DNA from: Kordia sp. SMS9
Lineage (GTDB): Bacteria; Bacteroidota; Bacteroidia; Flavobacteriales; Flavobacteriaceae
DNA: 64,000 nucleotides
Reading direction: 5' to 3'
Assembly (NCBI RefSeq): GCF_003352465.1
Contig: NZ_CP031153.1
Coordinates: 3,214,987 to 3,278,986, forward strand
Position numbers and translations under genes: made by a program. This document shows positions 7,012 through 17,184 of the stretch, piece by piece. Every line of letters starts with the position of its first letter. Within the stretch, counting starts at the first letter, position 1. Under the pieces are notes generated by a model, which was not told the DNA's origin, did no database searches, and saw nothing but the letters and a program-made list of their open reading frames with translations.

Positions 7012-8643
7012 TTAATGATTTGGGCATTGAATAAACGGTTGAGTTACGGCATTACCAGTATTTATTTGAAAATTCTTTTCGCCATCTGCACTCTGAATCA
7101 CATTAATTTTAAAATATTCTTGGGTTTCATTCAGAATGTGGAAGTTTACATTTTGTAATACAACATTGGTTGACACATAATTAGTTTTCCAATTATTAAT
7201 TTCTGTCGATCTATTGAGTTGTTTTCCATGATATATATTACCGTCATCCAAATAGGTAAAGTAAAAATCGGAAACTCCAGCAGTATGGTAGGCTGCTTCT
7301 ACTGCTTGTGGTGTTGGATGTCCATGATTTCCTGTAGCGTTGTTTGAAATGATTCCGTATTTAGTATCAAACCACACATTACTAGTCATGGCTCCATGAT
7401 GAGGAATTAAGGCAACACAGGCATGTGCATATTTTCCAGCTCCATTATTATCATCAATTAAACCTCCTAGTTGATGCAACCAATCATTTGGATAGGCGAT
7501 GTAATATTTATGGTAAAACATACTTAACCCTTTTAGTGCTTTTTCTGCATCAGTTTCAGTTTCTAAATCGGCTAATGCTAATGGATTTTGCACAGGTAAT
7601 CCGGCTTTGTCCATTTCTGTAACATTTAATCGTAGGATTCCTGTGTTTGATCCTGAAGCTGGTTGCGATACATTTACAGCTAAGTCTTGAGCTAGTTGTC
7701 CAGTTCCACTTCCCCAGTTTACAGGTAATCTTTTTGAAGGATTCGCTAGATTTGGCCAATAAAAAGCATTAGTACGCCCTATTTGATCTTTTTTTCCAGC
7801 TCCTTGAATATCTCCTTGTATCAGAAAGGTAAAATCTCCCCAAACAATAAGTGCAGCACCTGAGCGATTATTTTTGCTTAATTTATCACCACGCGGTAAA
7901 CCATTTCGTAACTTCCCATTTACGGCTAATGTAACGAGCTTAATTTCATTACCAGCTCCACTAAGACTCAATTCAGTATTATTTTCCCAAGAATTAAAAG
8001 TTAATGTATTAGCAGATTCATAACTAGCAATTCTAGCTTTTAGAGAAGGAGGCACTTTATTTTGGTTATCGTCTTTTACACCATATACTTGTAATTTGTT
8101 ACCTGTTGGGTTACTTGGTACTATGTTAAATTGACCAGAATTACCCACCTTACATCTTTGATCAAACAATCCTTCACTAGGCCAAAGACCACCATAGTGA
8201 TCTCGGTCATAATGAGTAATGAAAACGTTATCAAGTTTAGAATCTGCATTATCTATAATTGTTTTGGCAATTAATTGACCGTCAGCTTTTAGTTTACCTG
8301 CGTCTATAAGTGTAGAGCTTATCACTGTATTGGTTAATATATTTTTAACAACCACCAAAGTGGCATGACCTTCTGAGACTTTTATTTGATAAATTTCAAG
8401 GTTTAAGTCCGATTCTGCAATTGAGTTATAATCTCCTTGGGTTTCTGTTAGCCTAGTTTCCGTAAAACAAATTTCTTCCGTAAAAGCTGTGCGTGCTTTT
8501 ATATCCCATTTGAAACTTGAAATACTATACAAATTTGTTTCTACACTATTCTTAATTGTACCAAGAGCGTACATACCTTGAACAAATAATAACAATACAG
8601 CTGAAAAGTAAGCTATATTTTTAATATAATTATTTTGTTTCAT
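7012..8643 (-). CDS. Secreted metallo-beta-lactamase-fold hydrolase (ComEC-like)
   Basis: 543 residues. A hydrophobic segment near the N-terminus (about 8-27) suggests export. The metal motif FITHYDRDHYGGL (around residue 139) is the HxDxDH variant seen in ComEC-type metallo-beta-lactamase domains; GDFTFLIQGDIQG (about residue 270) and LIPHHGAMTSNV (about 412) supply the later ligands. The enzyme therefore looks active, perhaps a nuclease or phosphodiesterase, but the substrate is unknown. Its ATG follows the fibre-gene stop by only 4 bp, so the two are surely cotranscribed. C-terminal residues (about 480-543) form no domain I recognise and show no T9SS sorting signature. Confidence 0.75.
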   Translation of the reverse strand: MKQNNYIKNIAYFSAVLLLFVQGMYALGTIKNSVETNLYSISSFKWDIKARTAFTEEICFTETRLTETQGDYNSIAESDLNLEIYQIKVSEGHATLVVVKNILTNTVISSTLIDAGKLKADGQLIAKTIIDNADSKLDNVFITHYDRDHYGGLWPSEGLFDQRCKVGNSGQFNIVPSNPTGNKLQVYGVKDDNQNKVPPSLKARIASYESANTLTFNSWENNTELSLSGAGNEIKLVTLAVNGKLRNGLPRGDKLSKNNRSGAALIVWGDFTFLIQGDIQGAGKKDQIGRTNAFYWPNLANPSKRLPVNWGSGTGQLAQDLAVNVSQPASGSNTGILRLNVTEMDKAGLPVQNPLALADLETETDAEKALKGLSMFYHKYYIAYPNDWLHQLGGLIDDNNGAGKYAHACVALIPHHGAMTSNVWFDTKYGIISNNATGNHGHPTPQAVEAAYHTAGVSDFYFTYLDDGNIYHGKQLNRSTEINNWKTNYVSTNVVLQNVNFHILNETQEYFKINVIQSADGEKNFQINTGNAVTQPFIQCPNH

Positions 8644-8647
8644 TTGA

Positions 8648-11600
8648 TTATTTTTTAGCTTGTAAAATAGTTTCTAGCTTTTTAAGACGTTCTTCTTGTG
8701 CCAATAGACGTTCTTCCAGTTTTTTTATCTGCTTTTCCTGATCAATAGTATATAATGTTAATTCTTCTATTTTTTCAAGTAGTGTAGCGTTTATATTGAA
8801 TAAATCTAGTCCTTTTTCAGCAACTTCCTTTGTAGAAGGAACTGCAGGTAAATGTTTATTCTTTTTTATAAAAGCTTCTACTTCTGAAAGCGATAGTAAG
8901 TTGTAATTGGTTTCAAATACGTAGTCTGGCCAAGTATCAAAAGTAGCTGGGTTAGCGGCTACGGCAATTTTATCTGCTACTAATTTATTATTGAAAACAG
9001 CATGATGATACACATTTAGTGTATCGGATCTTGTTGTCCCTTCTTTACCAATATTTACAACTTTACTGAATACGTTTAACTCGTATTTTTCTTCTGATTC
9101 AGTACCAATATTTACGTTGTGTTTTAGATCAGATTGACCAGTAACTTGAAAATTAGCATGACCTGAATGTTTTAAATATTCCTTTTCGTGACCAACATAT
9201 ACCGTAGGTGTTTTATTCCTGTCAAAAATATGTCCTAGTCCATTTTCTTTACCTGTCATATCAACTTTGAATACCCACGAAGAATTTTCTAGATCAGAAA
9301 TAGTCTCAGTTTCAAATTCGCTTATTGTAGTCCATTTTCTTACATAAAAGTTGCCATGTGTATTAAGACGAGTACTACCTTTATGACTTCCTATATTTAC
9401 TTCTCTAAATTCAGGAGCTACTTTCACACCTAAAGCTTCTCCAGAATAACCTGTAAAAATGTGTGAACGAGGCTCAACTAAAAAGCTTCCATTAAATTTA
9501 GCTTCAGAATGGACAGTTAATTTAGTATTTGCAAAATCTAGTCCTCCAAACAGATCGTTGACTACTGAAACACTTGGAAAATTACTACTTAGGTTTCCTC
9601 CAATGTTAACATCACCAATTAGATGTGTTCCAAACGCACTATCTCCTTCACTTGTTAAGGGATTTCCAATTATATAAGTTCCTAGAAGAACTCCATCACC
9701 TTCTGCTGAGATAGTTCCTAAGAAGTTGGTTTCCCCAAGAAAACTTGCTGCTCCTTCTACACCAAAAGCACCATTTATATTAAAATAACTGGTATTATGA
9801 AATTTTGAGTTCTTTACGGAATCGTGATTTATTGGGTTTCCAATACTATCTTGAATTGTTGTATCACCACCCATAATATTTCCATTAATAATTACTTTTC
9901 CTTCCACATTTAAAGCAGAACCATCGTCAGCATTCGAAAATTGAGGGCTAATAGATACAGATTTCTTAAATACGGTTTCTAGAGGTTCAATAGAAATATT
10001 TGGTTGTAAAATAGACCCGCCAGCTTTTAAGCTTATGCCTTCTAGACTATACATCGTTGCAGGATTTAAAGTACTTGGATTATCATCTGTTACTGCGGGA
10101 GTCAAATTATCTATTTCTAACCCACCAATCTTTACTTTTCCTGAATTATAACTGATATCATTACTATCTAGATCTTTATTCCAAATAGCAATTGGGTTAC
10201 CGTTTTGTAAAATTTCGTCAGCATTTATGGCTCCCAATACAGATAAATCCTGTATTTCAAATAAATTAACACTCAAGGTTCCATTAATGTCTACATCATT
10301 ATTAAACGACGTGTATGTAGGAAAAAACTCCGTAGTTGTTATTCCTCCTGGTCTAATTAAAATTTCTTTTAAAGGAGCTGAGGCAATGTCCGTAAACCCA
10401 TCGGATGTTTGGGAAAAGGCTATTTGTCCCACAACATCTTTGAAGTTTATATGACCAAAAGCAGCCACAGTTTCACTTTCTGGATAATTACCCATAAATG
10501 CAGAACCAGAAATGGATTCACTCTCTTCTCCAAGAGGATTAATGATATCCATTATAGATTGCCCATTAATTCTTAAGTCTTTAGCATCTACATATCCTTT
10601 ACTTAAATCATCCGTATTAGTTAAATCTATATTTCCATCTAATACGTTTATATCTCCATTAGCAACATTTAAACCATTTTCAAAAACACCTGTGTTTCTT
10701 ATTAAAGTTGTATTTTCTTTTACGCTTATACGTTCATTTCCTAGTACTCTTAAACTCAAACCCCAAGCTGGGTTTCCTGAATTTAATATTGTTCCACCAT
10801 TAGCATTTTGCAGCAATGCTACTGCATTTTGTAAAGAAGATTGGTCTTTGTGTTTAAAGACGGCAAATTGCGAAACATCGCTAGAACCAGTACTAGATCC
10901 TATTTCTGCGTTTCCAAAAATACCTGTTGTTAATGCAGCAGTAAGTATTCCTGTTACTGTAAGATTGCCATTAACCGTTAAGTTATTCTCTCGGTTAAGA
11001 AGACTATTACCTATTTCTACATCTTTTTCAAATATTGTTTTAGTGTTTTGAAATCTTGCATTTAAACTTTCTCCTGCTTGTATTATAACATCTTCATAAT
11101 TCCCTGAACTTATTTGTGTTAAACCACTAATAGACTGAGCTACTGCAGGATAATCTGGAATGTTTCCATAAATATAATCTTTATGTCCAAAAATAGCCAA
11201 GCCTGTGATACTAGGGTGTGTACCCACAAAAGCGTCGCCTAAATCTCCTGTTCCAGAACCTGAACCATCTATAATAGTACCATTGACAGTTAATGTACCA
11301 GTTATATTTGTATTACCATTGATATCAACAGGAACATCTACATCTAATAGGTCATAACCCAAATTCATTCTTGTAATATCTCCTGCTGTGGAAACATTAA
11401 AGTCTATACCGTTCTCATCATTAGAAGCTAAAATGGTTGCTCCTGTATAACTTTGTTTAAGCGCAAAAATAGTTTGATTACCACTATTGTTAATTCCATT
11501 ATGCTTAACTCCTATGTAAGCAGCGTTATTAGGATCGTTACCAACATAAGCATTTCCTAGATTTGTAGTCCCAGAGTTTGAACCATCTATGATGGTACCG

Positions 11601-13594
11601 TTTACAGTAAGAGTTCCTTTAATATCAGTATTTCCATTTACAATAAGGTCTGTTGTCTTATTAACATCCATATTAGTTCCTAACTCTACTTTGTCTGGAT
11701 AAATTATTAAACCTCTATAGCCTTCATTATTGTAGCCCATTATAAATTTACGACTTGAACCAATAAGTGTGTTGTACATATTAAATCTACCAGGATGTAA
11801 GGTACCTTCATTCATTGCACCATCAAAAACTAAGCCCGATTGTCCTCCTGGTGTCGTTATTGAAAGGGTTCTGTTATTAGAAGCCAAATTCGTAAAATTA
11901 AATGTCATCCTTGCTGAAGAGGTTATTAAATTATCATCAATACTCATTATGTAATTGGAAAAACCTCCTGTGTCTAAAGGTGTACCTCGATTATTCGATC
12001 TAAAGATTATTGGTCGTCCTGTTGCAGAATTAACATAAGTAGCTCCTACACTACTTTGTAAAATGGCATAACTATCATTATTGGTTATACTATTATGTCT
12101 AAATCCTGCATAATTTGTATTATATATCTCGCCAACATAAGCATTACCTAAATCTATAGTGCCAGAGCCATCTATTGTATTGCCATTCACAGTCAATGTC
12201 CCATTTATATTGGTATTACCAAATATATTTACTGGAACATTTATGTTAAATAGGTTGTCACTTAATACCATTTTTTGAGTATCTCCTATTCCAAAGTCAA
12301 TATATCTTCCAACTCCAGCATTTAAAAATGTTTCTCCTGTTGCATTTTGAATTAATGCAAATTCACTATCTGGAAGTGTATTATATTTTAAACCAGCCCG
12401 AGCGGCATTAAAAATATTTCCTACATAAGCATTACCTATATCTACTGTACTAGAGCCGTCCAAAACAGTACCATCTGATAACTTAAAACTTTCTGCTACA
12501 ACTTCGCCTATTACATCTAAATCTCCATCTGGAGATAATTTCATTTTTTCTACGTTTCCTACTTTAAAAGATAGGTCAGTACCCTCTCCTGTATTAAGGT
12601 GAGTTTTAAACGGTGAATTTTCCTGTTTTAAAGCATAGTTTGTTAATACTCCGCTTTTCCCATTTACCAACTCTGATCCTTCGTCTGCTACATTTTCATT
12701 AGCCAATAAAACAGCATCTGGAGTCCAATCTGTATTATCAAAAGGGAAATTTGTTGTAGCATCACTACTTGGCATGTTGCCTATAAATGCTTGATGTATT
12801 CTACTCATTCTATTATTATCTATATCAATATAATTGGCATCATTTGTGTCTATAACATTCGCAGCTCCTCCTGCACCTGCTACATTATCTGTAATTATAA
12901 GAGGATTATCTCCATATATCTTTACCTCTCTAAAGTTTTGCATATCCCCTGAAAAAGTAATTGTTACTTTATTAAAAAAATTATCTTGTGGAGGTGTTAC
13001 AGTAATTATATTACCTACAGAATTCGCACTATCTAATGTTAATACTGTTGGTGTTATGGTGGGGTTTTCTGTATTTTCAAAAGTTACAGTAGATCCATCT
13101 ATTCTATCTTGGCAACATCCATTTCTATTATAAAATTCAAAACTTACATTTTGATACACATAAATTTCTGTTGGCGTGTCATTATGATTAAGAGTGAAAC
13201 TTACCCATTTTCCATCAGCATCTGTGGGATGTACTTGGAAATCTTGATTTAAGTTTAAATCTACTGCTCCTGAGAAATTAGGTGTTCCAATAAAAGACAT
13301 ACCTGGTGTAAAGCTCACCGTTGAACACGGAGCTAAATTATTACCATCAGCCGTACATGGCGGAGCATTTTCTGAATCGTTTACTAAATTATAACATGCA
13401 GGTGTTGATGACCTATTCGATACTTTATGGTTGGTACTGTTGTCAGAATAAAACTTGTCAGAAGGAAAGTGATCGGATTTTCCAATATCGTTAATTGCGT
13501 TTGTTGCTGTTGCCGAGTGCCCGTAGAAAACCATTGTTGTAAATAAAAAATAAATTAACAAATTCGTTTTCGCGTTAAGTTTTATAAAGTTCAT
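8648..13594 (-). CDS. Giant repetitive fibre-like secreted protein with coiled-coil tail
   Basis: 1648 residues. A signal peptide (about 1-31) is followed by a discoidin-like beta domain (about 95-235; NGCCQDRIDGSTVTF fits F5/8 type C folds). A long region (about 265-1100) holds at least seven irregular repeats that start near residues 271, 391, 485, 684, 790, 895 and 1034, each of the form A(F/Y)(V/I/M)G, then F(G/K)H, then YAL.Q(S/N)..G.T. Most are joined by NTNI.GTLTVNG linkers reminiscent of phage tail fibre beta-helices. The end (about 1540-1648) is DYVFETNYNLLSLSEVEAF..KHLPAVPS followed by a heptad coiled coil, a tail common in flavobacterial surface proteins. There is no T9SS signature. 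It is first in the operon and divergent from the hybrid sensor at 14136. The gene probably makes a trimeric extracellular fibre. Confidence 0.75.
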   Translation of the reverse strand: MNFIKLNAKTNLLIYFLFTTMVFYGHSATATNAINDIGKSDHFPSDKFYSDNSTNHKVSNRSSTPACYNLVNDSENAPPCTADGNNLAPCSTVSFTPGMSFIGTPNFSGAVDLNLNQDFQVHPTDADGKWVSFTLNHNDTPTEIYVYQNVSFEFYNRNGCCQDRIDGSTVTFENTENPTITPTVLTLDSANSVGNIITVTPPQDNFFNKVTITFSGDMQNFREVKIYGDNPLIITDNVAGAGGAANVIDTNDANYIDIDNNRMSRIHQAFIGNMPSSDATTNFPFDNTDWTPDAVLLANENVADEGSELVNGKSGVLTNYALKQENSPFKTHLNTGEGTDLSFKVGNVEKMKLSPDGDLDVIGEVVAESFKLSDGTVLDGSSTVDIGNAYVGNIFNAARAGLKYNTLPDSEFALIQNATGETFLNAGVGRYIDFGIGDTQKMVLSDNLFNINVPVNIFGNTNINGTLTVNGNTIDGSGTIDLGNAYVGEIYNTNYAGFRHNSITNNDSYAILQSSVGATYVNSATGRPIIFRSNNRGTPLDTGGFSNYIMSIDDNLITSSARMTFNFTNLASNNRTLSITTPGGQSGLVFDGAMNEGTLHPGRFNMYNTLIGSSRKFIMGYNNEGYRGLIIYPDKVELGTNMDVNKTTDLIVNGNTDIKGTLTVNGTIIDGSNSGTTNLGNAYVGNDPNNAAYIGVKHNGINNSGNQTIFALKQSYTGATILASNDENGIDFNVSTAGDITRMNLGYDLLDVDVPVDINGNTNITGTLTVNGTIIDGSGSGTGDLGDAFVGTHPSITGLAIFGHKDYIYGNIPDYPAVAQSISGLTQISSGNYEDVIIQAGESLNARFQNTKTIFEKDVEIGNSLLNRENNLTVNGNLTVTGILTAALTTGIFGNAEIGSSTGSSDVSQFAVFKHKDQSSLQNAVALLQNANGGTILNSGNPAWGLSLRVLGNERISVKENTTLIRNTGVFENGLNVANGDINVLDGNIDLTNTDDLSKGYVDAKDLRINGQSIMDIINPLGEESESISGSAFMGNYPESETVAAFGHINFKDVVGQIAFSQTSDGFTDIASAPLKEILIRPGGITTTEFFPTYTSFNNDVDINGTLSVNLFEIQDLSVLGAINADEILQNGNPIAIWNKDLDSNDISYNSGKVKIGGLEIDNLTPAVTDDNPSTLNPATMYSLEGISLKAGGSILQPNISIEPLETVFKKSVSISPQFSNADDGSALNVEGKVIINGNIMGGDTTIQDSIGNPINHDSVKNSKFHNTSYFNINGAFGVEGAASFLGETNFLGTISAEGDGVLLGTYIIGNPLTSEGDSAFGTHLIGDVNIGGNLSSNFPSVSVVNDLFGGLDFANTKLTVHSEAKFNGSFLVEPRSHIFTGYSGEALGVKVAPEFREVNIGSHKGSTRLNTHGNFYVRKWTTISEFETETISDLENSSWVFKVDMTGKENGLGHIFDRNKTPTVYVGHEKEYLKHSGHANFQVTGQSDLKHNVNIGTESEEKYELNVFSKVVNIGKEGTTRSDTLNVYHHAVFNNKLVADKIAVAANPATFDTWPDYVFETNYNLLSLSEVEAFIKKNKHLPAVPSTKEVAEKGLDLFNINATLLEKIEELTLYTIDQEKQIKKLEERLLAQEERLKKLETILQAKK

Positions 13595-14135
13595 AATAAT
13601 GTAATTGGTTAAGTAGATTGATTTTTTATTTTAAGTAGTTGTATTCAAATAAATGGTTAAACTTAGTTATGTTTCCAAGTAAACTAAGTGTTACTTCAAA
13701 TAAATATTAATAGTTCAAAATTATAAAGCCTTTTTTGCAAAGTATGATCACAATTTTTAAAATACTTATCAATAAAACCCTAAATAATATTTAGGTAAAA
13801 TCATTTTTTTTAGATTTTCCCAAAAGTAACGACACACGTTTTTTCTGACGTTCTTTAATTAGATATTTTTATTCTCATTTAAGAAATTGGGTTCTGATTT
13901 AGAAGAAAAGTTATTTTATTCGACTCATTTTTTGTTAAATTGTCTGAAAAAAGAAATGCAGATATAAGCTTACCTATTTTTTAATTGTTTGAAAAATTAG
14001 GATCTCACTAAAGGCTAAGTCTTCAATTCCACAAAAAGATATTAGAAAAATTAATTTTTAAAGTCTAGCAATTTATATTACTATTTGAAATTTAAGTTGA
14101 TTGATTGATAGTAACATTTAACTTCCCAAAAGCAA
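13595..14135. promoter_or_regulatory. Divergent control region between fibre operon A and its hybrid sensor
   Basis: 541 bp of very AT-rich sequence without a gene, carrying both divergent promoters. Visible structures: a perfect palindrome cctaaat-aat-atttagg (13789-13805) followed by taaaat; an inverted repeat acttagt...actaagt near 13661-13690; and, on the minus strand, two copies of atttatttgaa about 45 bp apart close to the fibre gene. The atttaggta half-site also occurs in the matching region of locus B. No clear TTTG/TAnnTTTG promoter is seen. Confidence 0.4.
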
Positions 14136-16922
14136 ATGAAAATTTTTAAGATTAAGCATGTAACTTATTTTACAATTTTATTAACGAGTTGTGTTATTTA
14201 TGGACAGAAATCTCAAAATAAAACGCCTGTAGAACAGAGTTATACAAATCAAATAGAAAATGAATATCTCTCACTCCTTCAAATAGAACATAGAATATCA
14301 AAAGATTCTTTTAAACTGAGAGTTGAAAAATTATTGAGTACTATCAATAATGAAAGAAGTCATAAATCCGATTCGCTCAAAGGTCAGCTATTAATGGATT
14401 TAAGTTATTACCATGCTAGAAACCAAACTTATGATTCTGTAAAATATTTTTTTAAACAGATTTCTGATCATGTAAAAAATTACTATGTTTTGGCAGATGC
14501 GCATGATATGATGTCAAAGGTATCTTTTAATGAAGAAGATTTTGAAGCATACTTATTTCATATTAATAAAGGACTTGCTTTTTCCAAAAAGTATACGAAA
14601 TCAAGATTGAGTAAAATTATATCTCTGAACATTTTTACTTTTTATGTCCATTCTAAACGATATGATTTAGCTAAAGAAATTCTAAGAGAATTGAAAAAAA
14701 GTATTACAAAATCTACAAAATTTGATGTTAAATACCAAATAAATCGAACAGAAGCTACTCTTAAATTTGATGAGGGTAAATTTATGGAAGCTTTAGATAT
14801 TCTTAAAAAGTATGAAAACAGTGAAATTACAAAAAGTGTGATATATGCTGATAATTTCTATATGGATCTTTCCAAAATTTATTCTAAATTAAAAAGGTAT
14901 GATACTGCTTTCAATTACTTTAATAAAATCTCCAATACCAATCATCCCAGATATCTTGTTCAATTAGCTACTTTACATTACGAAAATAAAGATTATAATT
15001 TAGCCTTAAATTTTTTAAATAAAATTCCAAATACTTATTTGTTAAAGCACGATTATGAATACTTCGACGTAATGTATAAAGTCCATAAATCTTTGGGGAA
15101 TATTGATATTTCATTAGAGTATCTTGAAAAATTAACTAATTTAAAAGAAGAACGTCAAAAGAAACTTACCGAACATCAATATGCTATCTTTAGTTATGAG
15201 TTAAAAAAGGATAAAGAAATAAATCGACTTAAAGCAGAAAAAAAAATTCAAGAAGCACTGAATGTTCAAAACGAAAAAAAGTTCAAATATCAACTATTTA
15301 TTGGTTTAATATTAATTGCTTCTATTTTTACTATATTACTTTTAATATACAAAAAACGGCAAGAAAAAAAGCGCATTTTACTTGAACAACATACCGAAAT
15401 TAACAAACTCAAAACTCAATATATAGAAAACATAACTCATGAAATTAAAACACCTGTAAGTGTCAATTTAGGATATTTGGAGCTTATAAAAAATAATGCG
15501 CTGGATACTAGAAAGATTATAGACTATGTTGATACTTCTATCAGAATTAATCATAAATTGTTATCGACTCTCAATGATTTATTAACTTTCATCAAATTAG
15601 ATTCTACCAATACTTTAGCAAAGGATTTTATTAAAGAACAAAATCTGTTTAATTTTTTATTTACGGAAATTAAAAAATTTAAACATAGTTGTTATGCAAA
15701 AGATTTAACAATTAAACTTATTACTAATATCAAATCAGATTACATTTTTAAGTTTGATTATTCAAAACTTGAAAAAATACTTGACAATTTATTAACGAAT
15801 GCTATCAAGTTCTCAAAAATTGAAAAAACCATTAGCGTAACTTTTTTACTGTGTCCAGATCATATTAAAATAGAAGTAATAGATGAAGGAATTGGTATCG
15901 ATCAAAAATTACATGATAAAATTTTTGAACGATTTTATCAAATAGAACAAAATGAAAATAGCGGATTTGGCATTGGATTGTTTTTAGTCAAAAACATTAT
16001 TGATACTTGGAATGGAAATATTAAAGTGGATAGTGAACCTGATAAAGGAACTACATTTACTACTATAATACCTGTTGCAAATATTGAACTAAAGGAGTCA
16101 AGAAATGAAATCACTGAAATTAATTACTTTCAGAAAAAAACTGATGAGATTAAAAATCCAGATGGGGATGTTACAAAAATTCTGATAGTTGAGAATCAAT
16201 TGGAAATGATTAACTATTTAAGTCATATTTTCGCAATAGACTATTATTGTGATTTTGCGTATGACGGTAAACAAGCATACAAACTAATTAATAAAAGTAA
16301 TTATAAACTTATCATTTCAGATTACAAAATGCCTAATATGGATGGACTTGAATTAAAGTCTGAATTAGATAAAAACCCAGAAACTAAAAAAATTCCATTT
16401 ATCCTTATTAGCGCATCTGATATAGAAGATAAACTTGATCGTTTTAATAAACGCGAATCCTTTCTATTTCTTAAAAAACCATTTACTGAATTTCAATTGA
16501 AGCTCTTCATTAATACTCTTATTGGACAAAAAATCAATGCAAAAAATGTAACCTCAATTAATGAAACTACGTCAATTCTTAAAGATGATAGCATTACAAC
16601 TTTTCTACAAAAAGTTAATACGTACATTCTCAAAAATTTAGATAATGATGAATTGAAAATAGGAGATATTGCTCAACATATTGGATATAGTCAAAAACAG
16701 TTCACAAATATTTTAAATGAATATACAAATTTAAACCCTACTAAAGTTGTCCTTGAAATTAGACTTCTAAAAGCCTATGAATTTATTAAAAGTAAACGTT
16801 ACAAAACCATCTCAGAAGTCATGATTGCAATTGGTATAAATAGTCGCCCCTATTTTTACAAAGCTTTTGAGAAACGATTTGGCATAAAAGTTGGAAAAAT
16901 ATATAAAGAAAATAATTTCTGA
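14136..16922 (+). CDS. Hybrid two-component sensor with AraC-type output (locus A)
   Basis: 928 residues. A signal peptide (about 1-23) leads into a periplasmic TPR-like helical region (about 45-370). A membrane helix (about 386-406) and coiled coil follow, then HisKA with the phosphoacceptor His in ENITHEIKTP (about 433). HATPase (NLLTNAIKFS about 550, DEGIGID, GFGIGLFLV about 609), a receiver domain (about 678-800; phosphorylatable Asp in ISDYKMPNMDG about 728, Lys in LKKPF) and an AraC helix-turn-helix region (about 821-926) complete it. All parts of a one-protein signalling pathway are present. The receiver reads ILIVENQ, with Asn where the second Mg-binding Asp usually stands. Divergent from the fibre operon, which it probably regulates. 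Close paralogue of the gene at 34148-36967. Confidence 0.9.
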   Translation: MKIFKIKHVTYFTILLTSCVIYGQKSQNKTPVEQSYTNQIENEYLSLLQIEHRISKDSFKLRVEKLLSTINNERSHKSDSLKGQLLMDLSYYHARNQTYDSVKYFFKQISDHVKNYYVLADAHDMMSKVSFNEEDFEAYLFHINKGLAFSKKYTKSRLSKIISLNIFTFYVHSKRYDLAKEILRELKKSITKSTKFDVKYQINRTEATLKFDEGKFMEALDILKKYENSEITKSVIYADNFYMDLSKIYSKLKRYDTAFNYFNKISNTNHPRYLVQLATLHYENKDYNLALNFLNKIPNTYLLKHDYEYFDVMYKVHKSLGNIDISLEYLEKLTNLKEERQKKLTEHQYAIFSYELKKDKEINRLKAEKKIQEALNVQNEKKFKYQLFIGLILIASIFTILLLIYKKRQEKKRILLEQHTEINKLKTQYIENITHEIKTPVSVNLGYLELIKNNALDTRKIIDYVDTSIRINHKLLSTLNDLLTFIKLDSTNTLAKDFIKEQNLFNFLFTEIKKFKHSCYAKDLTIKLITNIKSDYIFKFDYSKLEKILDNLLTNAIKFSKIEKTISVTFLLCPDHIKIEVIDEGIGIDQKLHDKIFERFYQIEQNENSGFGIGLFLVKNIIDTWNGNIKVDSEPDKGTTFTTIIPVANIELKESRNEITEINYFQKKTDEIKNPDGDVTKILIVENQLEMINYLSHIFAIDYYCDFAYDGKQAYKLINKSNYKLIISDYKMPNMDGLELKSELDKNPETKKIPFILISASDIEDKLDRFNKRESFLFLKKPFTEFQLKLFINTLIGQKINAKNVTSINETTSILKDDSITTFLQKVNTYILKNLDNDELKIGDIAQHIGYSQKQFTNILNEYTNLNPTKVVLEIRLLKAYEFIKSKRYKTISEVMIAIGINSRPYFYKAFEKRFGIKVGKIYKENNF

Positions 16923-17142
16923 AAATCATTTCCTAACTTCATGATCTGCAACACCAAATACGTCATTGAGATCGACTTGAGTGATACTAAGCTGTTGTAA
17001 GACATAATCCCAGTAGTAAAAAAGGGTTAAATTTCAAGATAATTACTGCGTAAGAAATTAAAAATATACTTTAATAAGGCACATTCAGAAAATAGGTAAA
17101 GCCATGTAAATACTAGTATTTCTTTGTAAATTAAAGAAACAT

Positions 17143-17184
17143 AAAACCCCGAAAATGACCGATATGGTTCAAAAACGGGGTTTT
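17143..17184. repeat. Inverted repeat at the start of the transposase remnant
   Basis: Arms aaaaccccg (17143-17151) and cggggtttt (17176-17184) enclose the beginning of the decayed transposase frame. It may be left over from the element end or from a sequence that blocks read-through transcription. Confidence 0.45.

Noticed and set aside
7012..8643. Treating the metallo-beta-lactamase-fold protein as another dead enzyme because the second His of HxHxDH is Asp
   Set aside because: HxDxDH is the normal motif in ComEC-type domains, and the later HHG and GD ligands are present.
11260..12480. Regular repeats that might suggest a CRISPR array
   Set aside because: The repeats are degenerate, unequal in spacing and lie in frame inside a protein gene; no cas genes are present.
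12834..13133. Open frames on the plus strand inside the 1648-residue fibre gene (also near 10227, 10512 and 11769)
   Set aside because: They are antisense shadows of the repetitive coding sequence, with Ser/Pro/Leu-rich translations and no neighbours or start signals.
8648..13594. Reading the fibre-like gene as a prophage tail fibre
   Set aside because: No other phage structural genes are nearby; the product has an export signal, and the same tail occurs in non-phage surface proteins of this locus.
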